Positions 22,714 through 32,600 of a stretch of DNA of 64,000 nucleotides are shown here, piece by piece. The notes below the pieces were generated by a model that was not told the DNA's origin, made no database searches, and saw only the letters and a program-made list of their open reading frames with translations. Both the position numbers and the translations under genes were made by a program. This DNA is from Girardinichthys multiradiatus. Its lineage: Eukaryota; Chordata; Actinopteri; Cyprinodontiformes; Goodeidae. The DNA lies in contig NC_061815.1 in assembly GCF_021462225.1 (NCBI RefSeq), positions 46,349,986-46,413,985 on the forward strand, given 5' to 3'. Within the stretch, counting starts at the first letter, position 1, and each line of letters opens with the position of its first letter.

Positions 22714-23969
22714 CAGGGGTTGGACATTGAAACTGAAACACCTGGTTTTAGACCACAATAATTTATTAGTATGGTGTAGGGCCTCCTTTTGCAGCCAATA
22801 CAGCGTCACTTTGTCTTGGGAATGACATACAAGTCCTGCACAGTGGTCAGAGGGATTTTAAGCCATTCTTCTTGCAGGATAGTGGCCAGGTCACTACGTG
22901 ATACTGGTGGAGGAAAACGTTTCCTGACTCGCTCCTCCAAAACACCCCAAAGTGGCTCAATAATATTTAGATCTGGTGACTGTGCAGGCCATGGGAGATG
23001 TTCAACTTCACTTTCATGTTCATCAAACCAATCTTTCACCAGTCTTGCTGTGTGTATTGGTGCATTGTCATCCTGATACACGGCACCGCCTTTAGGATAC
23101 AATGTTTGAACCATTGGATGCACATGGTCATCAAGAATGGTTCGGTAGTCCTTGGCCATCTAGCACAAGTATTGGGCCAAGGGAATGCCATGATATGGCA
23201 GCCCAAACCATCACTGATCCACCCCCATGCTTCACTCTGGGCATGCAACAGTCTGGGTGGTACGCTTCTTTGGGGCTTCTCCACACCGTAACTCTCCCGG
23301 ATGTGGGGAAAACAGTAAAGGTGGACTCATCAGAGAACAATACATGTTTCACATTGTCTACAGCCCAAGATTTGCACTCCTTGCCCCATTGAAACCGACA
23401 TTTGGCATTGGCATGAGTGACCAAAGGTTTGGCAATAGCAGCCCGGCCGTGTATATTGACCCTGTGGAGCTCCCGACGGACAGTTCTGGTGGAAACAGGA
23501 GAGTTGAGGTGCACATTTAATTCTGCCGTGATTTGAGCAGCCTTGGTTTTATGTTTTTTGGATACAATCTGGGTTAGCACCCGAACATCCCTTTCAGACA
23601 GCTTCCTCTTGCATCCACAGTTAATCCTGTTGGATGTGGTTCGTCCTTCTTGGTGGTATGCTGACATTACCCTGGATACCGTGGCTCTTGATACATCACA
23701 AAGACTCGCTGTCTTGGTCACAGATGCGCCAGCAAGACGTGCACCATCAATTTGTCCTCTTTTGAACTCTGGTATGTCACCCATAATGTTGTGTGCATTT
23801 CAATATTTTGAGCAAAACTGTGCTCTTACCCTGCTAATTGAACCATCACACTCTGCTCTTACTGGTGCAATGTGCAATCAATGAAGACTGGTTACCAGGC
23901 TGGTCCAATTTAGCCATGAAACTTCCCACATTAAATGACAGGTGTTTCAGTTTCATTGTCCAACCCCTG
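22714..23969 (-). mobile_element. Tc1/mariner element with DD36E spacing (1256 bp)
   Basis: Inverted repeats of about 31 bp (CAGGGGTTGGACA-n-TGAAAC...) differ at one base, and TA duplications sit at 22712-22713 and 23970-23971. The short inverted repeats and compact length set it apart from the long-ITR copies nearby. The transposase is on the minus strand. Spacing in its catalytic triad is 36 residues, which matches the DD36E group described as Incomer. That name is a literature-based inference, not a database match. Confidence 0.92.
22806..23784 (-). pseudogene. DD36E Tc1/mariner transposase, one frameshift
   Basis: Starts at the ATG complementary to 23782-23784 (MGDIPEFKRGQIDGARL) and ends at TGA 22806-22808. 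The N-terminal half is a helix-turn-helix domain (VTKTASLCDVSRATVSRVM) followed by a second one. Catalytic residues: Asp in LFSDESTF, Asp in YQDDNAPIH, Glu in NIIEPLW. From the second Asp to Glu there are 36 intervening residues, counted directly. A short deletion near 23145-23165, between LVLDGQG and AKDYRTIL, shifts the frame; otherwise the whole ~326-residue protein is readable. Confidence 0.9.
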
Positions 23970-24506
23970 TACTTTGTTGTTTTAGAAATTTGCTTTATGC
24001 AACGTTCTGGTTTTTTTATTTCGCAAGTTCAAAATCAGAATAATCAAAACACCCTCGGATGTTTCAACTTAGAGGTTACCAAGCCACACTTATTAAACAT
24101 AGTCAAGGTTGCAGAAGTGAACAGGTGCTTCCTTCTGAGGCCAATATGCAATGTATGAATGTTGTGAAACCAAATGGGAATAAGAGGCATGGCTGCATTG
24201 TTGTTAGAGTAAACTTGATGCCACCTTTTCTGTTTAATGTTTTTGTTTTCTCTCATTTTCAATCAGCAATTTCTTGTAGTCCCGCATCATACCTGAATTC
24301 TCCCCCCAAAGTGCAAAGCATTACACTGGTTCAGATCACCCTTTCTCAAAGTCTGGAATCTTCTCGCAATTGTAAAAATAAGTTGTAATTTAATGAAAAA
24401 ATGTTTTTGAAAGGGAAAATCAGACCTGGTTCTTTGAACATCATGTTTGAGACCCCCTGGTAGATTCTCAGTCATCCAGAACTTGACGATAGAAAGTGCA
24501 TAAATA

Positions 24507-26097
24507 CAGGTCCTTCTCAAAATATTAGCATATTGTGATAAAGTTAATTATTTTCCATAATGTCATGATGAAAATTTAACATTTATATATTTTAGATTCA
24601 TTGCACACTAACTGAAATATTTCAGGTCTTTTATTGTCTTAATACGGATGATTTTGGCATACAGCTCATGAAAACCCAAAATTCCTATCTCACAAAATTA
24701 GCATATTTCATCCGACCAATAAAAGAAAAGTGTTTTTAATACAAAAAACGTCAACCTTCAAATAATCATGTACAATTATGCACTCAATACTTGGTCGGGA
24801 ATCCTTTGGCAGAAATGACTGCTTCAATGCGGCGTGGCATGGAGGCAATCAGCCTGTGGCACTGCTGAAGTGTTATGGAGGCCCAGGATGCTTCGATAGT
24901 GGCCTTTAGCTCATCCAGAGTGTTGGGTCTTGAGTCTCTCAACGTTCTCTTCACAATATCCCACAGATTCTTGATGGGGTTCAGGTCAGGAGAGTTGGCA
25001 GGCCAATTGAGCACAGTGATACCATGGTCAGTAAACCATTCACCAGTGGTTTTGGCACTGTGAGCAGGTGCCAGGTCGTGCTGAAAAATGAAATCTTCAT
25101 CTCCATAAAGCTTTTCAGCAGATGGAAGCATGAAGTGCTCCAAAATCTCCTGATAGCTAGCTGCATTGACCCTGCCCTTGATAAAACACAGTGGACCAAC
25201 ACCAGCAGCTGACACGGCACCCCAGACCATCACTGACTGTGGGTACTTGACACTGGACTTCTGGCATTTCCTTCTCCCCAGTCTTCCTCCAGACTCTGGC
25301 ACCTTGATTTCCGAATGACATGCAGAATTTGCTTTCATCCGAAAAAAGTACTTTGGACCACTGAGCAACAGTCCAGTGCTGCTTCTCTGTAGCCCAGCTC
25401 AGGCGCTTCTGCTGCTGTTTCTGGTTCAAAAGTGGCTTGACCTGGGGAATGCGGCACCTGTAGCCCATTTCCTGCACACACCTGTGCACGGTGGCTCTGG
25501 ATGTTTCTACTCCAGACTCAGTCCACTGCTTCCGCAGGTCCCCCAAGGTCTGGAATTGGCCCTTCTCCACAATCTTCCTCAGGGTCCGGTCACCTCTTCT
25601 CGTTGTGCAGCGTTTTCTGCCACACTTTTTCCTTCCCACTGAGGTGCCTTGATACAGCACTCTGGGAACAGCCTATTTGTTCAGAAATTTCTTTCTGTGT
25701 CTTACCCTTTTGGTTGAGGGTGTCAATAGTGGTCTTCTGGACAGCAGTCAGGTCGGCAGTCTTACCCATGATTGGGGTTTTGAGTGATGAAGCAGGCTGG
25801 GAGTTTTAAAGGCCTCAGGAATCTTTTGCAGGTGTTTAGAGTTAACTCGTTGATTCAGATGATTAGGTTCATAGCTCGTTTAGAGACCCTTTTAATGATA
25901 TGCTAATTTTGTGAGATAGGAATTTTGGGTTTTCATGAGCTGTATGCCAAAATCATCTGTATGAAGACAATAAAAGACCTGAAATATTTCAGTTAGTGTG
26001 CAATGAATCTAAAATATATGAATGTTAAATTTTCATCATGATATTATGGAAAATAATGAACTTTATCACAATATGCTAATATTTTGAGAAGGACCTG
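24507..26097 (-). mobile_element. Tc1-like DD34E transposon, copy 2 (1591 bp)
   Basis: Same family and terminal repeats as copy 1, with TA duplications at 24505-24506 and 26098-26099, in the opposite orientation. The two copies are 4.1 kb apart in the same intron, so the pre-mRNA holds a roughly 1.5-kb inverted repeat. The transposase is on the minus strand and defective. Confidence 0.95.
24784..25769 (-). pseudogene. Tc1 transposase, copy 2 (two frameshift deletions, catalytic E to K)
   Basis: The start codon is complementary to 25767-25769 and the stop to 24784-24786. An 11-bp deletion at the GTGGGAAG direct repeat near 25638 shifts the frame after SAVSRHLSGK. An 8-bp deletion at a second short direct repeat (AATGCC) near 25265 shifts it again. 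The third catalytic residue is Lys (NPIKNLW), as in copy 1. The 11-bp deletion and an adjacent Gln/Asn pair of changes are shared with copy 4. This copy therefore combines features of copy 4 (5' end) and copy 1 (centre and 3' end). Confidence 0.92.
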
Positions 26098-26099
26098 TA

Positions 26100-28150
26100 G
26101 ACAAACTTTTCTCTTCTCCTTTCGTTGCTTATTCGGTCATAGTGTTTCAGTGATATATATTTATCAGTTGCAATGTAGCACCATATCCTTGTCTTTTTCC
26201 AGTTCATTTTGCTGTGTTTGGGGCACATACAAAGTTGATACATATTTATATGAAATATATAAGATGGAAACAACCTTTTTTTCTTCCCTGTGTGAGAATA
26301 TTATTTTTTAGATCAATTAGGAACACCAACATTTTATTTTATTTGCCAGGATAATGAGAGAATTCAAGACTATGTAACAAAGGTGGGGATATGGTTTGGA
26401 TCATTGACCATTTGGGAGACCCATTAAGGCCAAAGCATTTTTACCTGTTGCCTTTTATATTATACATAATGCTCCTACCTCACGATGCCTTCTATATTGT
26501 GAGGTGCACCAGTCCGTCCTACAGCACAACAACCACTTAAAACGATGCTGGCACCACCGTCCTCAGGCTTGCAAGTTTCCCACTTTTTCCTCTAAATGTA
26601 CCAATGGTCGTTATGGCAAAACACTTTAGTTTATTTCCATCAAACCACAGGGAGTGTCCCCAATGTTTATAGTTTTTTCCAGAGTGCATTTGCAAACTAT
26701 AAAACTGGCTTTTTACCTTGCTTTTTGGGTAAGTGTTCGATCCCCGTTGATTGGCCTTTCTGCCCATGTCTCTGTCTCAGTAAAATTCATTTTACTTTTC
26801 CATTATGTCACACAAGGGAGCGACTTGCTTGACATTTTACCTTAAAATAGACCCATAGGCAGACTCAAATGCTGATATTATGAATTAACCAGTCAGAGAC
26901 GTAGAAAGTGATTACATCATCATCTGAGGTTTTCCAAATATTTTAAAGGTTATGTTTTTTTTTATACAGTATATTTGATTTTAACTGTATGTTGTATGGG
27001 TCCTGTAAAATGTGTGTGGACAGACATCTGTGAGTTGGTGGGTGAGGACACCATTAAAATATTGCTGAGGTCAAACTGAATCTCTTCCTACATGTTATAA
27101 ATGTAACCTGACATAAAACTGAAAGATGCTGAATTTAGAAACCCATATTCTGGCTTGTGTTGATGCTTAGAGGTCACTGCAATAGAACGGTATGAATTAC
27201 AATTTATGTTTGTGATTTGCAGCTTCAGGAACTGGCTACAGTCTTTTACTTTTTGAACGCAGTAGACTGAGGGAAAAGATGCCATATTTGAGCTTTGTAT
27301 TTTCATTCAGTTACATTATACTATACCTCCTAAAAACTCAAATCTGCCAGATATTTTACTTTGCAGTGCAGGTAGCAATTCATTTAAGTTGTATTTGGCA
27401 CCACTGTCGCCAACCAGTTTTATTTATGAGTGGACACTGGATATTTTTGGATAAATTCATGTTCTAATGTCCTCATGTTGGTTGACAGATGTATCTCATA
27501 TTTTTCTGTCACCTTTTTAATGTGCTTTCTGTCTCCTCCCAACAAAAGTCTGTGTAGGGCAAATGGTGGTCCAGCGGCCCAACACGGCTGCCACTGAATA
27601 TTTGAAGGGGTTGCTAAATGGATACACTGTATCGCTATTTTTCTTCACCGGGGAAGGTCGAAGCAGTAATTGTAGAGGGTGCATTACCATAAAGGGCGGC
27701 CCCAGCTGTCTTCTGTGATTCAATTCAATGCACCATGTTCTATAAGCTGAGAGCAAGCAAAACTTTGGCCAGTTTTCAGCAAACACATTTCCAACCTAAA
27801 AAGATAGAACTGTGCAGAGGTCATAAATAATTCAGCACTTTCGTTTGGATACCTCTTACTTTAATACAGCTGGGTTAAAGTTAGCCTATAAACCTAAGGT
27901 TTGCGAGCTGTTGTCATATGCATGCTTCTTGAATTGACATTAAGAAACATTTTCAAGAGACACAGAAGCAGCTCAAGTGTTCAAGCATCCAATTAAATAT
28001 TCTGGTGACTAATGGACAAAATTTGATGTGCGTGTTCCTGCTTGGGCTGCTGAATGAGGACAATTGTTTGTATTTCCTCAGCAAAATGAGGACCAGTTGT
28101 TGCAAAGTGAGGAAATTTTCATGGACCTCGCTTGGTATTTTGCAAGGAGT
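26100..28150. other. Intronic stretch, no feature assigned
   Basis: Ordinary AT-rich sequence with scattered short open frames. A slightly GC-richer patch near 27520-27780 has no recognisable identity. Confidence 0.45.
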
Positions 28151-28237
28151 TAGGCTTAGAACTAAGGTGTGAATCGAGTTAAGGTTAGGCTTAGGGTTAG
28201 GTATGTAATGGTTAGGTTTAGGGGTAGGGTCAGGGTT
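28151..28237 (+). repeat. Degenerate TTAGGG-like (interstitial telomere-type) tract
   Basis: About 85 bases of imperfect hexamer units (ttaggc, ttaggg, ttaggt, ggtagggtcaggg). The variants are mixed, so it is a decayed minisatellite, not a fresh telomere insertion. It abuts the start of the next repeat. Confidence 0.7.
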
Positions 28238-28735
28238 ATTCAATTCAGTTTTATTTATATAGCGCCAATTCACAACACACGTTGTCTCAAGGCACTTCAC
28301 AACAGTCAGGTACATACATTCCAATTAATCCTAACCATTGAACAGTGCAGTCGGAGTTAGCTTTTTATTCAAATTGGATAAAAAGTTTTTCTATCTAAGG
28401 AAACCCAGCAGATTGCATCCAGTCAGTGACTTGCAGCGACAGTAGACAGTCACTGGCGTTGACTTTGCAGCAATCCCTCATACTGAGCATGCATGTAGCG
28501 ACAGTGGAGAGGAAAAACTCCCTTTTAAAAGGAAGAAACCTCCAGCAGAACTAGGCTCAGTGTGAGCGGCCATCTGCCACGACCGACTGGGGGTTTGAGA
28601 GAACAGAGCAGAGACACAAAAGAACACAGAAGCACTGATCCAGGAGTACCTTCTATGGGAAGGAAAAGTAAATGTTAATGGATGTAGCTCCTTTAGTCGT
28701 TAGGGCAACTTTCTGTGTCCATTACCTAAGGAAGT
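28238..28735 (+). repeat. Interspersed fish repeat ('ttttatttatatagcgccaa' type)
   Basis: Opens with ttttatttatatagcgccaa and continues with aaggcacttcaca, then a GC-richer tail containing ggaggaaaaactccc and ctcagtgtgagcggcc. I recognise these phrases from a very abundant non-coding teleost repeat. No coding frame. Ends are approximate. Confidence 0.6.
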
Positions 28736-29316
28736 AGAGGCAAATCGTAGGATTGTATTCCAAAAACTATTTCTTGCTAAAAATGAAGTATTTTGGTGTG
28801 GAGTGATGAATTATGTCTTGTATTTGTCTTTTCATGCATATCTTCTTAAGTGAATGTGCCTAAGACTTTTTTATCGCTCAGGCTGTGATAATCTATCAAC
28901 CTGGTTGGGGAAACTTTTGCTTGGCCTTTAGGTAGTGCTTTATTGTGGTGTTAATTCAATAACTGTAACTGGCTGGCTCATTGATTATGCTGTCTTCTTT
29001 TTTCTGGTTGATTTCTGTAATGCCTCTCTTCCACTGGCTCCATTTAGGTTTAACAGCTCCACTCCACTCGGTCTCTCTCTACCTGGCACAGAACCTGTTG
29101 CTTCCACTGACCCATTGACGGCTGGAGCTGTAGCGTGAAGCTCCACCTTCAGCCGTCAGTGTAGTGTGCTGTGCTGCTTTAACATTACTGTGTGACATTG
29201 TCACATTAAAGTAATCAGCATGAAATGATAAAAATCATAAATAAATGGTAAATTAACCAAATTAATAAATGCTTAAGACCTTCCATGGTCTTAAGTATTT
29301 ATTAACTGTGCACTCT
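28736..29316. other. Spacer between two repeats, nothing assigned
   Basis: AT-rich with one GC-richer patch near 29020-29160 containing the inverted words gacggctgga and tccagccgtc-like text. No gene or known repeat recognised. Confidence 0.35.
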
Positions 29317-29675
29317 TAGTAGCACTCTTGCATCAAGAAGGTCCTGGGGTCGACTCCCGGCCGGGGGCCTTTCTGCATGGAGTTTGCATGTTCTCCCCGT
29401 GCATGTGTGGGTTTTCTTCGGGTTCTGAGGCTTCCTCCCACAGTCCAAAAACATGACTGTTAGGTTAATTGGTTTCTCTAAATTGCCCTTAGGGCAGTGA
29501 GTGAGTGTGTGTGTGTGTGCGTGTGTGGTTGTTTGTCCTGTGTGTGTTTCTGCGTTGCTCTGCGATGGATTGGCGACCTGTCCAGGGTGTACCCTGCCTC
29601 CCGCCCATACTGCTGGAGATAGGCACCAGCTTCCCCACAACCCTCTATGGAAGAAGCGGTAAAACATGACTGACT
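29317..29675 (+). repeat. SINE-like repeat with tRNA-like head, copy 1
   Basis: The head resembles a tRNA B box (ggtcctggggtcgactccc near 29340-29358). The body has gcatggagtttgcatgttc and cctcccacagtccaaaaaca, then a GT-rich microsatellite (about 29500-29525) and tggcgacctgtccagggtgt. The same body occurs in inverse orientation at 45761-46050. This is one of the commonest fish interspersed repeats. The tRNA-derived origin is inferred from the head only. Confidence 0.75.
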
Positions 29676-32600
29676 GATGACTAATAAATACTTAAATAAA
29701 TATAAAATAAAAACATAAATGAATGAAATACTAATGTTTGTACTATTGTATATGCAAAAATGTCTATTTTTTCCACTTGTAAAATAATCCACTAGGATAA
29801 TTATCTGGACCACAGCAAAGCCAGAATTTATAAAATAAGGCTCAGGGGTTTTGATGTGAGGGGAATGTGGCAGGAGAAGCAGAGAGGAGAGGCACTGCTG
29901 TCTGGGCTAGTGAAGCTCCAGTGTTTGCCTGAAGAAGTTACAATTTTGGGCTTTATAAGGAAATGTTTTTTAACCTAGCCTAAAATCCGTACACAAGTAA
30001 CAGTTCTATTTGATGCTATTTGATGCTCCACTCCTTTTTATGACAAAGTAGTTTTTTAGCCTACCTCAGTAGTCAAATTTCGTTCATAAAAAGACATAAT
30101 CAGATCTAATGGAAAGCATATTGTGGCATGGATATTTATAGTACAACCGATTGGGAAGAAAACGGTATAAATAAGGTCAACAAAGCTATATGCTCCTAAA
30201 GAGACAATACATCTATCTTACATATAAACAATAGTTTGACCTCATTGAGTATTCTTATTACTCCGTCACATTGAGGTGAAACCTCGGCACCAGACCAAGC
30301 TTTTTGTTTTGTTGCCTCACGCAAATATTTGTCCTCCTAATCTGTGTCGTCTCTCCTTCTCTAATACACTGACACAATGCATTAATTTGTATGCATTGCG
30401 GTCATTTTACCTCCACCAGACACACATGAATAATTCAAAAGCTGAAAAAAAATCATTGAGCCCTAAAGTGCATATTAATTCTAAAATTGCACAGTACCCC
30501 CTGAGACTGGGTTACAATTTTAGTAACTTGTCAGCTAAACCAAAGAGCAGTGTTTCAGTGCTCTTCTCAAACATAATTATTTGATGACACCCTGCCGTTC
30601 CATCTCACTTCACATTTTTAACAACATTTTATTTGTAATTGCTTTTAATATGGTAAGACTCAGATCACTGTAGAATGAGGGAGTACATCCTATTCATGAA
30701 TGTGGAGGTGACATTTGACCAAAAGATCTAAGACTGCAAAAAGAGGTGTGTGGTTCTAGAAGGTCAGAGATATAGACAAGGGTTTGACAACTCAGGGATG
30801 TAAAAGTAAAGCCTAACATTTTAAAATTTATTCTAAAATGTTCCAATAGCCAAAATAAATTGAAACTGGAGTGACGTGCTGTCTGTTTTGTGGGTTGGTT
30901 AAAAGCCTTGAACCAGCAATATGTATCAACTGAAGAGGGTCAAGATCCTTCATATTCAAACACAAAATGGCTGTTACAACAAAAAAGACTAGATGAAATA
31001 GAAGTATGAATAATATCTAATTCAGCTTTTGACACCAGCGTTTGAAGATTAGAAACATTTCTTAGCTGAGAAGTCAAATGCATGGACTCCACACTACTTT
31101 CAGGTGTACCACTCTGGTTGAAAAGAGCAGGTTACCTTTCTCCCACTTGTCTGAAGCAGATCTTTCATCTCTGGAGTTGGTCTTCCTCTCTCTAAAACCT
31201 CCCGTTTTGACTGAAAATGCAGTTTGGAAAAACCCTTTTCCAGTGTTGAAGTAATCTTCCATTTTGATGGGCCAAAGTGGGAAGTATGGTTATAGGACTT
31301 GTTGGTGAAAACACCCCTGCACTATACATAGATGAAGAGTTCAGTGAGGCAGGGTACTTTTTGCCTCACCCTCTCCCTTTTCACTGGACATTTATGGCTG
31401 ATTAGAAAGATTAAATATATCACACACATTGAGTAAATATACAAACTGTGGAACATCAGCACGTTTAGTACATGTGATCCAGCATGTTTATTGACGATCT
31501 AAAGAGAGAAGGCAATGGCCATGCGCCAAGTGCCAGCATCAGTCAGTGTGTGTGACACAGCCCTATCGGCGGTGAGGCACAGCTATTCAATGCCTCATGT
31601 TGCTTTTCTCTGCAGCAGAATTTCGTACCATCTCAATACAATAAAGATCAACACGATCACTGTTTGAAATTGGTAAAAAGTCCAATGCAATAATGAAACG
31701 AGAAGAAATAAAAGCATCAAAAACCAGAAAAGGTTTCAAAATACACTACCGTTTTAGAACGCCTTTTCTCATTTAATGGTTTTCTTTATGTTTATGACTA
31801 TTTACATTGTACATAGATTCTCAATGAAGGCATCAAAACAGTGAATGAACACACATGCAATTAGAACTACAGATTTTTGAAGATATGTTTTTTTTTTTGT
31901 AATAAATATTTTGACTTACAACTTTGTACTTTAAGTCAGAAATTGTTTGTTTGAATGTTGTAAAGTTTTAATTCTAATTTAAGAAAATAAGAAATATAAT
32001 CTCACTTTACCTTCTTTAAAGAAACATTTCATTTCCCTTTTTTGTCCTACATATGTAATCACCAATTGCATAAACAGTTTTTCTGTGATGACTATGAGGG
32101 AGAATACTAATGTTCACATAAACTGAGTCTACAAGGCCATTAGAATTACATTTAGGAGCTACTTTGCAGTGTACTATGACAGGTAATTTGTTTTTAGGTC
32201 TTCTAGTTACTTTCAGTGAACATTAAACTGCTTATCTGAAAATAACAGACAATGGTAAAAAAACAGTGAGTGATGGGTGTCATGGTGATCATCAGGACTG
32301 CCAAAGGAAGCATAACTGCATATTTAGCAGGATCAACAATATTACCATCAATACTCCTTTCCAGCGTATAAATGACTCCCAGGATGTTGATAAGCATAAT
32401 TTTTGGCAAACCATATCCTGAATGTGTAAAATTAAATAGAGCGAGACAAATCTAATTGAGGTTCATCAATAATTCGTAGTGATCTGCATGAACCCTTGCT
32501 ACTTACAGTGGATAATGATGAAGGCTTGGCAATAGCAGTGTTGCCGTCTCCATCTGAAGGTCAGCACAGTAATCATAGGAAGGAACATTATCCTGAAGGT

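Noticed and set aside
28151..28237. A true telomere or chromosome-end sequence
   Set aside because: The hexamers are mixed and decayed, the tract is under 90 bp, and host gene sequence continues on both sides.
29330..29365. A tRNA gene suggested by ggtcctggggtcgactccc
   Set aside because: Only the T-arm-like half is present and it runs into a SINE-like body found again at 45761-46050.
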